Source of the DNA: Rhodovulum sp. ES.010
GTDB taxonomy: Bacteria > Pseudomonadota > Alphaproteobacteria > Rhodobacterales > Rhodobacteraceae
Assembly (NCBI RefSeq): GCF_900142935.1
Contig: NZ_FSRS01000001.1
Span: 258,001-322,000, forward strand
Direction: 5' to 3'
DNA length: 64,000 bases
Positions within the stretch are counted from its first letter, which is position 1. Each line of letters begins with the position of its first letter. This document shows, one piece after another, positions 27,887-37,291 of this stretch. The notes under the pieces were generated by a model. It had not been told where the DNA came from and ran no database searches. It saw only the letters and a list, made by a program, of their open reading frames with translations. The position numbers and the translations under genes are program-made.

Positions 27887-28588
27887 ATGAGTTCATCTTA
27901 CCGGCCGAAGACCGCGCTGGGCCGCGCGGTGCATGCCTTCGAGGAGACGGTGATTGCCGCGCTGCTCGGGCTCATGGCGCTGGTCACCTTCACCAACGTG
28001 GTGTTGCGTTACGGGTTCAACACCGGGCTGATCTGGGGGCTGGAACTGACGCTGGCGCTCTTCGCCTGGTTGGTGCTGTTCGGCATCGCCTACGGGTTCA
28101 AGATCACCATGCATCTGGGCGTGGATGCGGTGCTGAACATGGTCTCGCGCGGCACGCGCCGGGTGCTGTCCCTGGTGGCGCTTGGGGTCTGCCTCGCCTA
28201 TGCGCTGTTGCTGATGAAGGGCGCTTATGACTACTGGGCGCCCTATGCGAATCTTGCGCCGACCACGGGGCGCTGGTTCCCCACGGGCTTCGAGGAGATG
28301 AAGCCCTGGGACTTCCGCGGCTACACCCCCACGGAGCGGATCCCGATGCCCGAAATCCTGCGCGCCCCCGTCGAATTCCTGTTCCTGCCCGAAGGCGAGG
28401 AACCCTACGAGAAGCTGCCCGTGGCGGTGCCCTACACGATGATTCCCGTCGCCGCCGCGCTTATCCTGTTCCGCCTGCTGGAGGCGGGCTGGCGGATCGT
28501 CACCGGCCGCCAGGAATGGCTGATCGCCAGCCACGAGGCCGAAGACGCGGTCGCCGAGGCCGAGGCCGCGATCCGGAAGGACGGTTGA
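27887..28588 (+). CDS. dctQ: TRAP transporter small permease subunit DctQ
   Basis: 233 residues, four membrane helices (about 20-45, 52-72, 88-110, 180-203). There is a long soluble insertion (about residues 115-175) between the third and fourth, a feature of the dicarboxylate-type DctQ rather than short DctQ proteins. NVVLRYGFNTGLIWGLE matches the family signature. It joins DctP to the DctM channel. It starts 84 bases after dctP and stops three bases before dctM. Confidence 0.9.
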   Translation: MSSSYRPKTALGRAVHAFEETVIAALLGLMALVTFTNVVLRYGFNTGLIWGLELTLALFAWLVLFGIAYGFKITMHLGVDAVLNMVSRGTRRVLSLVALGVCLAYALLLMKGAYDYWAPYANLAPTTGRWFPTGFEEMKPWDFRGYTPTERIPMPEILRAPVEFLFLPEGEEPYEKLPVAVPYTMIPVAAALILFRLLEAGWRIVTGRQEWLIASHEAEDAVAEAEAAIRKDG

Positions 28589-28591
28589 TCG

Positions 28592-29989
28592 ATGGAGGTC
28601 GTTCTTCTTTTCGCGCTCGTGATCGGCTTCCTGCTGATCGGTGTGCCCATCGCCGTGTCGCTGGGCCTCGCCTCGATGATCTTCCTGCTGGCGTTTTCGG
28701 ACACTTCGCTCGCCTCGATCGCGCAGTCGATGTATCAGGCGATGGCCGGCCATTACACGCTGCTGGCAATCCCGTTCTTCATCCTCGCCTCGAGCTTCAT
28801 GTCCACGGGCGGCGTAGCCCGCCGGATCATCCGGTTCTCCATCGCCTGCGTGGGGCACCTGCGCGGCGGGCTCGCCATCGCGGGCGTCTTCGCCTGCATG
28901 CTGTTCGCGGCCCTGTCGGGCTCGTCGCCCGCCACCGTGGTCGCCATCGGCTCCATCGTCATCGCCGCGATGCGCAAGGTCGGCTATACCCGCGATTTCG
29001 CCGCGGGCGTGATCTGCAACGCCGGCACGCTGGGCATCCTGATCCCGCCCTCCATCGTGATGGTCGTCTATGCCTCGGCAACCGACGTCTCGGTGGGGCG
29101 GATGTTCCTGGCCGGCGTCATCCCCGGGCTTCTCGCGGGCCTGATGCTGATGGTGTCGATCTACGTGATCGCCACGATCCGCAACATGCCCAAGGGCGAC
29201 TGGCAGGGCTGGGGGGAAATCGCCGCGAGTTTCCGGGATGCGTTCTGGGGCCTGATGCTGATCGGCATCATCATGGGCGGCATCTACGGCATCCCCGGCG
29301 TGACGGGGGCGATCTTCACCCCCACCGAGGCGGCGGCGGTGGCCTCGGTCTACGCCTTCGTGATCGCGGTGTTCGTCTACCGCGACATGGGGCCGCTGAA
29401 GCCGCGCGAGGAAGGCGGCGCGCCCGTTTCGCTGTTGCGCAAGCCGCAGGCGCTGGTCACGGGCTTCGTGCACCGCGACACGCGGACCACGCTGCTCGAG
29501 GCGGGCAAGCTGACGATCATGCTGATGTTCATCATCGCCAACGCCCTGATCCTCAAGCATGTGCTGACCGACGAGCAGATCCCGCAGATGATCGCGGGCG
29601 CGATGCTGGAGGCGGGCTTCGGCAAGATCATGTTCCTGGTGATGGTGAACGTGATCCTGCTGATCGGCGGCCAGTTCATGGAGCCCTCGGGGCTGATCGT
29701 GATCGTCGCGCCGCTGGTCTTTCCCATCGCGATCGAACTGGGCGTGGACCCGATCCATCTGGGCATCATCATGGTCGTGAACATGGAGATCGGGATGATC
29801 ACGCCGCCTGTGGGGCTGAACCTCTTCGTCACCTCGGGCGTGGCTGGAATGCCGATGATGCGGGTGGTGAAGGCCGCGCTGCCCTTCCTGGCCGTGCTCT
29901 TCGTTTTCCTGATCCTGGTGACCTACGTGCCCTGGCTCTCGACCTGGCTACCGACCAGCGTGATGGGGCCGGAGATCATCACCAACTGA
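28592..29989 (+). CDS. dctM: TRAP transporter large permease subunit DctM
   Basis: 465 residues, about 12 membrane helices. Family signatures are FFILASSFMSTGGVARRI, ALSGSSPATVVAIGSI and NAGTLGILIPPSIVMVVY, with GMITPPVGLNLFV near the C-terminus. It is the sodium-coupled translocation subunit. A cytoplasmic or periplasmic segment of about 35 residues (LKPREEGGAPVSLLRKPQA region) sits mid-protein. Third gene of the dctPQM operon, followed by a strong hairpin. Confidence 0.93.
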   Translation: MEVVLLFALVIGFLLIGVPIAVSLGLASMIFLLAFSDTSLASIAQSMYQAMAGHYTLLAIPFFILASSFMSTGGVARRIIRFSIACVGHLRGGLAIAGVFACMLFAALSGSSPATVVAIGSIVIAAMRKVGYTRDFAAGVICNAGTLGILIPPSIVMVVYASATDVSVGRMFLAGVIPGLLAGLMLMVSIYVIATIRNMPKGDWQGWGEIAASFRDAFWGLMLIGIIMGGIYGIPGVTGAIFTPTEAAAVASVYAFVIAVFVYRDMGPLKPREEGGAPVSLLRKPQALVTGFVHRDTRTTLLEAGKLTIMLMFIIANALILKHVLTDEQIPQMIAGAMLEAGFGKIMFLVMVNVILLIGGQFMEPSGLIVIVAPLVFPIAIELGVDPIHLGIIMVVNMEIGMITPPVGLNLFVTSGVAGMPMMRVVKAALPFLAVLFVFLILVTYVPWLSTWLPTSVMGPEIITN

Positions 29990-29998
29990 TCCGGCGGC

Positions 29999-30022
29999 GC
30001 GCCGGCCCGGGCGGGCCGGCGC
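29999..30022 (+). terminator. Perfect 10-bp hairpin after dctM
   Basis: GCGCCGGCCC (29999-30008) pairs with GGGCCGGCGC (30013-30022), ten bases after the dctM stop. No T-run follows, so it may be a processing or stability element. Confidence 0.5.
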
Positions 30023-30075
30023 AAGAGATACGTTCGGGCCGCTGGCGCGGCCATCCCCGCCGCTGGCCGCGCGCA

Positions 30076-30423
30076 TTACCGGATCGTGAGGCGGAGGGTG
30101 AACTGTTCCCATGCGGGCGCGTAGAACAGTTGCACCACGTCGACCCTGTAGGTTGTCGGCGCGGTGCGGAAACTGAAATCGTCCTGGCAGTCGACGACGC
30201 CCGGGATCGCGAAGCAGGTGTTCTCGCTGCCGAAGAGTTCCAGCCGCGCGGTCTGGCCCGCACCGGAGCCGAAGGTGAAGCACAGCGGCGCGCCATCGGT
30301 CACGCGGCCCGCGACCTCGCCGGAATAGGCGCCGGGGGCGAACCGGATTTCCATGCAGCCCTGGGCCTGCGCGGTGCTGCCGGCCGTCGCGGCGACGAGC
30401 GCCGCGGCGCGTATGCGTTTCAT
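30076..30423 (-). CDS. Small secreted protein of unknown function
   Basis: 115 residues. An N-terminal signal peptide (MKRIRAAALVAATAGSTAQA, cut about residue 20) is followed by a compact mature domain with four cysteines (CMEIRF, LCFTF, NTCFAI, DCQDDF) that could make two disulfides. The mature part looks beta-rich, similar in size to small inhibitor or binding domains, but I do not recognise a family. It is divergent from the DUF1428 gene. Confidence 0.6.
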   Translation of the reverse strand: MKRIRAAALVAATAGSTAQAQGCMEIRFAPGAYSGEVAGRVTDGAPLCFTFGSGAGQTARLELFGSENTCFAIPGVVDCQDDFSFRTAPTTYRVDVVQLFYAPAWEQFTLRLTIR

Positions 30424-30723
30424 GATCGTGCTCCCTCGGCAGTGAGCTTGAACCGCATGATACGCGCGCCGGTGGTCCGCGATCAATCGCGCCCGCCCGG
30501 GGCCGGGCTCCCGCATCGGTCAGCCGCAGGCGCCGTTCCCGGCGGTCGCCAGCGCCCGGCTCGCCCGCCAACCATGCAGGCACAGGGATCGGTTGCGGAC
30601 CTCTTGGGCGACGGCACCGGGCGGATCGTCCCGCATCGCCGCCGGACTCGTGATACGTTGATACCCATATGAATGGCTGGATGGGGCGACTCCGCCCCCT
30701 CCGGCGCAGCAGGGAGATTTCGG
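30424..30723. other. 300-base divergent gap without a recognisable gene
   Basis: Between the small secreted protein and the DUF1428 gene. It holds short GC-rich palindromes and, near the plus-strand gene, an A/T-richer TTGATACCCATATGAA at about 30657-30672 that may belong to the DUF1428 promoter. Open frames here are Arg/Pro-rich and unconvincing. Confidence 0.35.
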
Positions 30724-31101
30724 ATGCCTTGTGTCGACGGCGTCGTGTCGCCGGTGCCGGACGGGAAGAAATCGGCGTGTCTCGACCACGCCGCGGCGGC
30801 ATGGCCGCTGTTTCGCGCATTCGGCGCGCTTGCGATGTTGGACTGCTGGGGTGACGAGGTGCCCGAGAGCGAGGTGACCTCCTTCCCGATGGCGGTGAAG
30901 ACCGAGCCGGGCGACAAGGTGGTGTTGTCCTGGACTGCCTGGCCCGACAAGGCGACGCGCGACGCGGGCTGGGCAAAGACGATGGAGGACCCGCGCATGG
31001 CCGAGGTCGGGGTGGCGATGCCCTTCGGCGGCAAGCGCATGATCCTTGGCGGGTTCGCCCCCATGCTGGCCGTGGGCACGATGCCGGCAGGGGAGGGCTG
31101 A
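30724..31101 (+). CDS. DUF1428 (YbaA-like) protein
   Basis: 125 residues matching the DUF1428 layout: an N-terminal CVDGVVSPVPDGKK strand, a central LDCWGDEVPESEVTSFPMAVK segment and a C-terminal MPFGGKRMILGGFAPML. The family is a small dimeric alpha/beta-barrel fold of unknown function. AGGGAGA lies just upstream of the ATG. It converges on tpiA with 21 bases between stops. Confidence 0.85.
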   Translation: MPCVDGVVSPVPDGKKSACLDHAAAAWPLFRAFGALAMLDCWGDEVPESEVTSFPMAVKTEPGDKVVLSWTAWPDKATRDAGWAKTMEDPRMAEVGVAMPFGGKRMILGGFAPMLAVGTMPAGEG

Positions 31102-31122
31102 GGCGGCGCCCCGTCTGCCCGA

Positions 31123-31881
31123 TCAGGCGGCGGGGGCGGCCTCAAGCGCGGCGATGACCGCCGAGAAGTCCGTGGCCGCCAGCGAGGCACCGCCCACCAG
31201 CGCGCCGTCCACGTTGGAGGTGGCGAAGATCTCGCCCGCGTTGTCGGGCTTGACCGACCCGCCGTAAAGCAGCCGGATCGCCTCGCCCGCGTCGCCGAAG
31301 CGGCCGACCAGTTCCGCCCGCATGACGTCGTGTACCTCTGCGATCTGGTCGAGTGTGGGCACGCGGCCGGTGCCGATGGCCCAGACCGGTTCATAGGCGA
31401 CCACGAGCGTCGCGCCGGTCACGCCCGCATCGGGCAGCGAGCCGGCAAGCTGGCGCCCGACGACGGGGAGGGTTTCGCCGGCATCGCGCTGCGCTTCGGT
31501 TTCGCCAAGGCACACCACCGCGACGAGACCCTCGGCCAGCGCGGCCTGCGCCTTGGCGCGCACGGTGTCGTCGGTTTCGCCATGGTCGGTGCGGCGTTCG
31601 GAATGGCCGAGGATGACGTGGGTGGCGCCCGCGTCCGTCAGCATCGCCGCCGAAATGTCGCCGGTATGGGCGCCCGCGGCCGCGGCGTGGCAATCCTGGC
31701 CGCCGACCGCGATGGCCGAGCCCGCCGCGGCCCGCACCATCCGGTCGATCAGCGTCGCGGGGGGGCAGAGCAGAAGGTCGACGGACGGGGCGGGATGGGC
31801 CTCGGCGACGGCCCTGACCTCGTCAAGCGAGGCCGCCGTTCCGTTCATCTTCCAGTTTCCGGCTGCCAGTTTCCGCCGCAT
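31123..31881 (-). CDS. tpiA: Triosephosphate isomerase
   Basis: 252 residues. Active-site residues are N9 and K11 (GNWKMNG), H93 (LGHSERR) and E164 ([10 protein letters not shown]), with the phosphate loop [11 protein letters not shown] near the C-terminus. It interconverts DHAP and glyceraldehyde-3-phosphate. It stands alone, convergent with the DUF1428 gene, and 85 bases downstream of an Fe-S carrier gene on the same strand. Confidence 0.96.
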   Translation of the reverse strand: MRRKLAAGNWKMNGTAASLDEVRAVAEAHPAPSVDLLLCPPATLIDRMVRAAAGSAIAVGGQDCHAAAAGAHTGDISAAMLTDAGATHVILGHSERRTDHGETDDTVRAKAQAALAEGLVAVVCLGETEAQRDAGETLPVVGRQLAGSLPDAGVTGATLVVAYEPVWAIGTGRVPTLDQIAEVHDVMRAELVGRFGDAGEAIRLLYGGSVKPDNAGEIFATSNVDGALVGGASLAATDFSAVIAALEAAPAA

Positions 31882-31966
31882 GCGCTCTCTCCCTTGGCTG
31901 CTGTCGGGAGATGTCCTAGGGCATTTGCGGTCCGAGCGGAACGGCCCTTTTCCGCGCAGCCCGGCG

Positions 31967-32335
31967 TCAGGCGCCGTCGGTCTCGTCCATCTCGCGGAAC
32001 TTGATCGATTCGCCGCAGCCGCAGGCCTCGGTGACATTCGGGTTGCGGAACTTGAAGCCGGACTCCAGCAGGCCGACCTCGTAGTCGATCTCGGTGCCGA
32101 AGAGGAACATCTGCGCCATCGGCGCGATCGCAACGCGGGCGCCGTCCTGCTCGACCACCTCGTCATTGGGGTCGATCTCGGCGACGTACTCCATGGTGTA
32201 TTCCATTCCCGCGCAGCCGCCCTTCTTGACGCCTATGCGAAGACCGGCCGCGTTGTCGCGCGCCATCAGCTTGGCGACCTGCGCCACTGCGGCGGGCGTG
32301 AGCGTGACCGCCTGTTTGCCGGGGATGCCGAACAT
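31967..32335 (-). CDS. A-type iron-sulfur cluster carrier (ErpA/IscA/SufA family)
   Basis: 122 residues. The three cluster-binding cysteines are C41 (GGCAGMEY), C105 and C107 (ACGCGE), with the family spacing. A-type proteins deliver [2Fe-2S] or [4Fe-4S] clusters to apoproteins. AGGAGG precedes the ATG at 32335. A SufT gene lies 1.4 kb away on the same strand, but a lipase-type gene separates them, so a shared operon is not certain. Whether it is SufA or ErpA cannot be decided here. Confidence 0.9.
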   Translation of the reverse strand: MFGIPGKQAVTLTPAAVAQVAKLMARDNAAGLRIGVKKGGCAGMEYTMEYVAEIDPNDEVVEQDGARVAIAPMAQMFLFGTEIDYEVGLLESGFKFRNPNVTEACGCGESIKFREMDETDGA

Positions 32336-32436
32336 CGAATGCGCCTCCTGTTCCCGAGTCAGAGAGTAGGGATTCAACGGGGCGCACTCAAGGGGCGCCC
32401 GCGCGGGACGGCACGGCGCCGCCTCGCGCGGGATGC

Positions 32437-33648
32437 TCAAAGGCCCATGCAGTTGGCGTAGAAGGTCACCGTGGCCGGCCAGTCGGAGAACACGCCGACC
32501 ACGCCCACGTCCCGGGCCAGCGCGTCGAGCAGTTCGTAATACACGCCGTCATTGTCGGTCACGCTTTCGATCGACTGGAAGTACCAGCCGCCGCCCGAGG
32601 CCAGCGGGCCCGAGCGCTCCAGCGTCCAGGTGACGATGTTCAGCCCGGCTGCCCGGGCCTCTTTGGCAAGCTCGGAGGGCACGATCTCGCCGTTCTCGGC
32701 GGTGACCAGCATCCACATCGGCGGCGCGATGTAGTTCACCCCCATACCCTTCAGCTCTTCCATGCTGTTGGGCCAGGTCGCCGGGTCCATCGCGTCGTAG
32801 TCCTCGATGTCGTACTCGTCCATCAGGTAGACGGCCTGGGCGCCGAAGGCGGGCTCGTTCGCGATCCAGTAAAGCACGTCGTCGAGGTTGAACGACTGGG
32901 CCCAGACATCTTCGGGCGGGATGCCGGCCGCCTTGTATTCGTCGATCAGTTTCTGCGCGTAGTCCTCGCGGGTGAAGCCGTCGAACGGCATCTCGACCGC
33001 GGGCGCCTTCAGCTCCGGCGTGAACTTGGCGCCAAGCGCCTTGAACAGCCGGATCGCCTCCGCATGCGTCATCAGTTGCGCGCCGTTGGTGTAGAGGTCG
33101 GTGCGGAAACCGGCGATCCCGCCCTGGTACGCCTCGGGCGTGGTGGCGCTGCCGTCGGCGGCGTCCATCTTGGGCTGGAGCGTCCTGAACTCCTCGAGCG
33201 TCAACTCGGAGGTGCGGCACTCGGCCGTGGCGGGGGCGCCGCCGCCGGCCGGGGTGAAGGCGGTCACGCAGCGGTCGGCAAGATCGGTCAGCAGGATGTT
33301 CGTGGTGGTGTGCAGGTCGTTCTGGGCGTGCCGGCAGACCAGTTCCTTGTCGCGCGTGAAGGTGACGTCGCATTCCAGGATGCCGGCGCCCATCCGCGCC
33401 GCGGCCATGTTCGATTCCACCGTGTGCTCGGGAAACATCAGCGGCGCCCCGCGATGGCCGATCGAGAAGTCGGTGCGCTCGGGTGTCTGCCCGATGCACG
33501 CGGCCAACGTTTCCTTGAGCGGGCCGTCCTCCATCTTGTCTACGAGGTAATAGGGGCGTGGGCCGTAATCGAGCGCGATCTCGGCATGCCCGGTCAGGGC
33601 GGTCGCGGCCAGAACGGAGGCGGCGACGGTCAGGCGGTGCAGGATCAT
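32437..33648 (-). CDS. Periplasmic glycerophosphodiester phosphodiesterase
   Basis: 403 residues. A signal peptide (about 1-22, ending TGHA) precedes a GDPD TIM barrel. The catalytic pair and metal ligands are in [13 protein letters not shown] (about residues 64-76) and [17 protein letters not shown] (about 91-107). It hydrolyses glycerophosphodiesters to glycerol-3-phosphate and an alcohol in the periplasm, a phosphate- and glycerol-scavenging role. It resembles GlpQ-like secreted enzymes but is longer, with an extended C-terminal part. Stand-alone gene. Confidence 0.9.
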   Translation of the reverse strand: MILHRLTVAASVLAATALTGHAEIALDYGPRPYYLVDKMEDGPLKETLAACIGQTPERTDFSIGHRGAPLMFPEHTVESNMAAARMGAGILECDVTFTRDKELVCRHAQNDLHTTTNILLTDLADRCVTAFTPAGGGAPATAECRTSELTLEEFRTLQPKMDAADGSATTPEAYQGGIAGFRTDLYTNGAQLMTHAEAIRLFKALGAKFTPELKAPAVEMPFDGFTREDYAQKLIDEYKAAGIPPEDVWAQSFNLDDVLYWIANEPAFGAQAVYLMDEYDIEDYDAMDPATWPNSMEELKGMGVNYIAPPMWMLVTAENGEIVPSELAKEARAAGLNIVTWTLERSGPLASGGGWYFQSIESVTDNDGVYYELLDALARDVGVVGVFSDWPATVTFYANCMGL

Positions 33649-33728
33649 GGGCCTCTCCGTTTCGTTTCGCGAGCAACGGAGACGATGTGACCGCGTCGCG
33701 TGACAGCGACGCGACGGTGCCGTGACCC

Positions 33729-34091
33729 CTACATGAACCCCAGTTCCAGCCGCGCCTCGTCGGACATCATGTCCATGCCCCAGGGCGGATCCCAGGTGAT
33801 CTCGACATCGACCTGCTTGACGCCGGGCAGCGGCTCGACGGCCTCGGCGACCCAGCCGGGCATCTCGCCGGCCACCGGACAGCCGGGCGCGGTCAGCGTC
33901 ATGGTGATCGCCACCGCGTTCTCGGCGTCGATGTCGATCGTGTAGATCAGGCCGAGATCGTAGATATTGACCGGAATTTCAGGGTCGTAGACCGAACGGC
34001 AGGCATCGACCACCTGTTGGTAAAGCGGGTGGTCCGTGGAGGAGGGACGGATCAGCGGGGCGCCCTCGAACTTTTCCTGAGTGTGTGTCAT
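33729..34091 (-). CDS. sufT: SufT-like MIP18/DUF59 Fe-S assembly protein
   Basis: 120 residues. DUF59 signatures are [22 protein letters not shown] (residues 37-58) and [15 protein letters not shown] with the conserved Cys, then [20 protein letters not shown] at the C-terminus. SufT helps mature Fe-S proteins under high demand. The gene is divergent from the LOV gene with 136 bases between; TTATATC on the minus strand may form its -10. Confidence 0.9.
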   Translation of the reverse strand: MTHTQEKFEGAPLIRPSSTDHPLYQQVVDACRSVYDPEIPVNIYDLGLIYTIDIDAENAVAITMTLTAPGCPVAGEMPGWVAEAVEPLPGVKQVDVEITWDPPWGMDMMSDEARLELGFM

Positions 34092-34227
34092 GGCCCTTCC
34101 CGAAAGTCTTACAAAAGATATAAGGAATGGCGGCGGCCGCGTCCAGACCCCGTTTGCCCCGCCCGTCTTGCCGAGCGTCCCGCCGCAGGCTACGCACGGG
34201 GGAGTGGGACGATACGGGGAAGGTGAG

Positions 34228-34602
34228 ATGCGCAGGGAACTGTCGATCGAGGAGGCGCGGGCGCTTCTGGAGGGCGAGGAGCAGGAGATGAGCGTCGTGA
34301 TCTCCGACCCGAGCCTGCCCGACAACCCGATGATCTATGTCAGCGAGGAGTTCGAGCGGCAGACCGGTTATACCGCCGACGAGGCGGTCGGGCGCAACTG
34401 CCGCTTTCTCCAGGGGCCGGACACCGACCCCCACGCGGTCGAGGCGATCCGCCATGCCCTGCGGGCGCAGACCCCGTTCAGCATCGACCTGCTGAACTAC
34501 CGCAAGGACGGCAGCCCGTTCGTCAATCGGCTGCGCATCCGACCGATTTTCGACGACCAGGGCCGCCTGATGTATTTCGCGGGCGCCCAGAACCCGATCT
34601 GA
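34228..34602 (+). CDS. Short LOV blue-light photoreceptor
   Basis: 124 residues, almost only a LOV core. The flavin-binding signature GRNCRFLQG is at residues 55-63, with the photoactive Cys at 58. FMN-contacting NYRKDGSPFVNRLRIRPI follows, and the signal Gln lies in FAGAQN at the C-terminus. It belongs with the short LOV proteins of Rhodobacteraceae (Dinoroseobacter DsLOV, Rhodobacter RsLOV), but lacks the C-terminal Jalpha helix and any output domain, so it must signal through dimerisation or a partner. GGGGAAGGTGAG precedes the ATG. It ends ten bases from the end of the alternative oxidase gene. Confidence 0.92.
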   Translation: MRRELSIEEARALLEGEEQEMSVVISDPSLPDNPMIYVSEEFERQTGYTADEAVGRNCRFLQGPDTDPHAVEAIRHALRAQTPFSIDLLNYRKDGSPFVNRLRIRPIFDDQGRLMYFAGAQNPI

Positions 34603-34612
34603 ACGCGCCGCC

Positions 34613-35248
34613 TTAGCTGTCGGCCAGGCTGTCGGCCATCTCGTGGTTGCGGTCGCGGTGGCCGGCCTCGTCGGCGCGCACCGCGACGATCACCTCCCGC
34701 AGCCGGGCGTCCGGGGCGAGATTCCAGTAGTCGATGGCCAGTTGCGGGGCCGGGACGTTCTCGGCCTCGCCGGCATCGACCTGGGCGAGGTACTGGGTGT
34801 AGCTGATCACCGCCTCTTCCTCGAGATAGCCGACGACCCGGTGCGCGATGCGCGGAAAGAAGAGGTAGAGGAAGAAATACGCGTTGAAGAACAGCCCCTG
34901 GCCGACGAGGATGATTCCCCGTTCCAGCGCCGAGGGCCGGGCGATCTTGATGAAGGTCATCAGGTGCATCCGCTCGTTCTCGGCCTCGTCCAGAAGCTCG
35001 CGAATCCAGCCCTGGTCGTCGCGGATGTGGCGGATCGCCTTGAGGTGCTGGAGCATCCCGCCGACCATGCCGGGCACCGCGGCGACGGTTTCCAGCACGA
35101 CGGCGCGGTGGCCGTAGCGCTTGGTGAAGAAGGCGTCCGCAAAGATGCGCATGAACTTCACCAGCCGCAGCGCCACGCGGTCGCCGAGATCGGAGGGCGG
35201 CTTGTGCATCTCGATGTCGGGGGTGAGGGGATCGGAATGGTCGAACAT
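34613..35248 (-). CDS. aox: Alternative oxidase (cyanide-resistant quinol oxidase)
   Basis: 211 residues, the usual size for bacterial AOX. Predicted di-iron ligands are E53 (LETVA), E92 and H95 (NERMHL), E143 (YLEEEAV), E194 and H197 (RADEAGH); Y150 aligns with the catalytic Tyr. It passes electrons from ubiquinol to oxygen without proton pumping at the inner-membrane face. The conserved RADEAHH-type region reads RADEAGH; the ligating ExxH is kept. It is tail-to-tail with the LOV gene. No exact FNR or NNR box lies upstream. Confidence 0.93.
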   Translation of the reverse strand: MFDHSDPLTPDIEMHKPPSDLGDRVALRLVKFMRIFADAFFTKRYGHRAVVLETVAAVPGMVGGMLQHLKAIRHIRDDQGWIRELLDEAENERMHLMTFIKIARPSALERGIILVGQGLFFNAYFFLYLFFPRIAHRVVGYLEEEAVISYTQYLAQVDAGEAENVPAPQLAIDYWNLAPDARLREVIVAVRADEAGHRDRNHEMADSLADS

Positions 35249-35404
35249 GATGCGTCTCCAGTTTCCCGAAGAGCTATGCCGCCGTTGCACAGGTCAACAC
35301 GCCTGCGACAGCTTGGCCGCAGCCGCACACGGAGCTGTGATGGCAGCGTGAGGTGCCGGGGAAAGGGCGGCGCCGGGCCGGCCGCCCCCGCGTCGACGGC
35401 CGGA

Positions 35405-35962
35405 TCAGGCGCGGTCCCGCCAGGACGAATAGAGCACCGCGGTCGCGATCAGGATGCCCATGACGCCCAGAATGCTCAGGACCTCGCCGAGCCAGCCGAG
35501 CAGGGGCCAGTCGGGCAGCACGAGCCCGATCAGGACAAGCACGAGCCCGCCGGCGCCGAGCACGGTGAAGTCGCGGACCATGGCCTCGCGGTTTTGCCAG
35601 TTGCGGCCGAGCAGCAGCCGCAGCAGGGGCGAGCCCTCCGTCAGGCCGCGCCGCTCGAACGAGGAGGGGCCCGTGGCGGCCAGGGTCGACCGGGGCCGGC
35701 GGGGCTGCGGCGGGACGGTGGGCTCCGGGCCCGTGTCGCGCGATTCGCGGCGCACTAGGCGCGCGAGCCGCGCCGCCCAGTGCCGCACCGTCCCGGGGTG
35801 GCGCAGCGCGCTGACCGACAATGCCGCCACCGCGACCGCGACGATGGCGAGCAGGGGCACCGCCGGCCCGATCAGCAGCCCGGACAGCACCAGCAAATAG
35901 GCCGCCAGCGCAAAGAGGGCGATACGGCCTCCGCGTCCGAAGAATTCAGGTCCGGGCGACAT
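35405..35962 (-). CDS. Uncharacterised four-helix membrane protein
   Basis: 185 residues; not recognised. Two hydrophobic segments near the N-terminus (about residues 13-49) and two near the C-terminus (about 135-178) flank a basic, Pro-rich cytoplasmic-type loop (RRESRDTGPEPTVPPQPRRP). It stands between the oxidase and the universal stress gene on the same strand; no functional motif is visible. Confidence 0.6.
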   Translation of the reverse strand: MSPGPEFFGRGGRIALFALAAYLLVLSGLLIGPAVPLLAIVAVAVAALSVSALRHPGTVRHWAARLARLVRRESRDTGPEPTVPPQPRRPRSTLAATGPSSFERRGLTEGSPLLRLLLGRNWQNREAMVRDFTVLGAGGLVLVLIGLVLPDWPLLGWLGEVLSILGVMGILIATAVLYSSWRDRA

Positions 35963-36067
35963 CCTGCATATCCCCTGTCTGTTGCCGAGATTTCGCTTCG
36001 ATATGTTGTTCGCGTCCGCGGGATGCGAGCGGCAGGTTGACGCGCCCGCGTGGCGTCGGCGGGGGGC

Positions 36068-36940
36068 TCAGCCGGGTTGTGTGCCGCGCGCGGGCGGAAC
36101 CGTCAGAACATCGATGTCCGCGCCGCGCAACACCTGCCGCGCGACGCTGCCGAGGACGAGGGCTTCCAGGCCGCTGCGGCCATGGCTGCCCAGCACGATC
36201 AGGTCGGCCTCCGTCTCGGCCGCGGCGGCGAGGATCTGGTCGGGCGGGGTGGTTTCCTGCGGCCGCGGAACCTCGGTCAACGGGACATGCGGAAACGCCC
36301 CCAGGAACGAGGAAAGCGCCCGCGCTGCCGCCTCGCCGGTTTCCGCAAGGTGCGTTTCGTGCCCGTCCGACGGCATGGCGTGGACGCGCATCATGCGGGC
36401 CTCGGCGGTGTCGAAGACATAGAGGGCGGAGGCGCGCGCCGCCGGCGCGAGCCCGAGTTCCGAGAAACGGGTGATTGCCGCGCGCGACCCTTCCGAAAGG
36501 TCGGTCGCCAGCAGGGCATGCCGGTACGGGCCCACGGGCGCCGCATTCGCCATGAGGACCGGACAGCTGACCGAGCGCATCGTCCGTTCCGCCGTCGTCC
36601 CGACGAACACGTCGCGCAGAAGCCGCCGCCGATGGGGGCCGAGCACCAGAAGGTCGGGCGCGATATCCTCCGCCGCCGCGACGATGCCCGCGAAGGGATC
36701 GGCCAGCCCCACCCGGGCCGTGCAGGCAATCCCGTCGGACTCGCGGATCGTGGCGGCCTGCTCGCGCAGAAGGTCGGCGGCCACTTCGCGCTCGGCCTCG
36801 ACGATCCGGGTGGGCTGGTCGTCATCGACCACGTGCACGAGGGCGAGCCCCGCCCCGGTCTGCCGGGCGAGCAGCGTCGCGCGCCGCAGCGCCCGGTCCG
36901 ACCGCTCGGAGAAATCGGTGGCCACCATCAAGAGTTTCAT
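36068..36940 (-). CDS. Tandem universal stress protein (two UspA domains)
   Basis: 290 residues, two UspA domains (about 1-140 and 145-285). The second has a complete ATP-binding G-2x-G-9x-GS motif (GSHGRSGLEALVLGS); in the first the motif is altered (GPHRRRLLRDVFVGT), so only one site may bind nucleotide. GGAGAAGGAGG precedes the ATG at 36940. It is divergent from an HTH-Kef-ATPase operon that shares its 99-base control region, suggesting common stress control. Confidence 0.9.
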   Translation of the reverse strand: MKLLMVATDFSERSDRALRRATLLARQTGAGLALVHVVDDDQPTRIVEAEREVAADLLREQAATIRESDGIACTARVGLADPFAGIVAAAEDIAPDLLVLGPHRRRLLRDVFVGTTAERTMRSVSCPVLMANAAPVGPYRHALLATDLSEGSRAAITRFSELGLAPAARASALYVFDTAEARMMRVHAMPSDGHETHLAETGEAAARALSSFLGAFPHVPLTEVPRPQETTPPDQILAAAAETEADLIVLGSHGRSGLEALVLGSVARQVLRGADIDVLTVPPARGTQPG

Positions 36941-36952
36941 CCGGCCTCCTTC

Positions 36953-36970
36953 TCCGGGCGCCAATGCCCG
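36953..36970. promoter_or_regulatory. Inverted repeat in the usp / HTH divergent region
   Basis: CCGGGC-N6-GCCCGG, 13 bases before the universal stress gene, near the middle of the 99-base divergent region. It could be an operator or only a leader hairpin. Confidence 0.3.
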
Positions 36971-37039
36971 GTAGCTGACTGCATCATATTACGCTATTCT
37001 TCGATATACGAGGTCAAATGAAGCCGAAATACGCTGCAC

Positions 37040-37291
37040 ATGCCTTTCCAGGACTACAAAACCGTGCGGGACGTCGCCGAACAGTTGAAAGTCAGCGAGG
37101 CCACCGTCCGGCGCTGGATCAGGGACGGCGAATTGCGTGCCATCGATATCGGCAAGGGCTGGAGGGTCGGGGCGAACGACCTTGGCGCCTTTCTCAGTGC
37201 CCATGAGACGCGGCCGCCCGAGCGGTCCGGCGGGTCGGGACACCGCGCGGGCGCGGCGGGAGGCGACGGCGCCGCCGGGCGGGAGGCCTGA
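37040..37291 (+). CDS. Excisionase-type helix-turn-helix protein (HTH_17)
   Basis: 83 residues. The N-terminal 55 residues match the MerR-like winged helix of HTH_17 proteins: VRDVAEQLKVSEATVRRWIRDGELRAIDIGKGWRV. The tail is Gly/Ala/Pro-rich. Such proteins act as small regulators or phage excisionases; with no integrase or phage gene nearby, a local regulator is more likely. Its stop overlaps the antiporter start (TGATG), so it is the first gene of that operon. Confidence 0.82.
   Translation: MPFQDYKTVRDVAEQLKVSEATVRRWIRDGELRAIDIGKGWRVGANDLGAFLSAHETRPPERSGGSGHRAGAAGGDGAAGREA

Noticed and set aside
35281..35305. TTGCACAGGTCAA upstream of the alternative oxidase as an FNR or NNR box
   Set aside because: The arms are seven bases apart instead of eight and the inner bases do not match; not a valid site.
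37040..37291. HTH_17 gene as a sign of a prophage or integrated element
   Set aside because: No integrase, attachment repeats or phage genes nearby; it is coupled to an antiporter gene.
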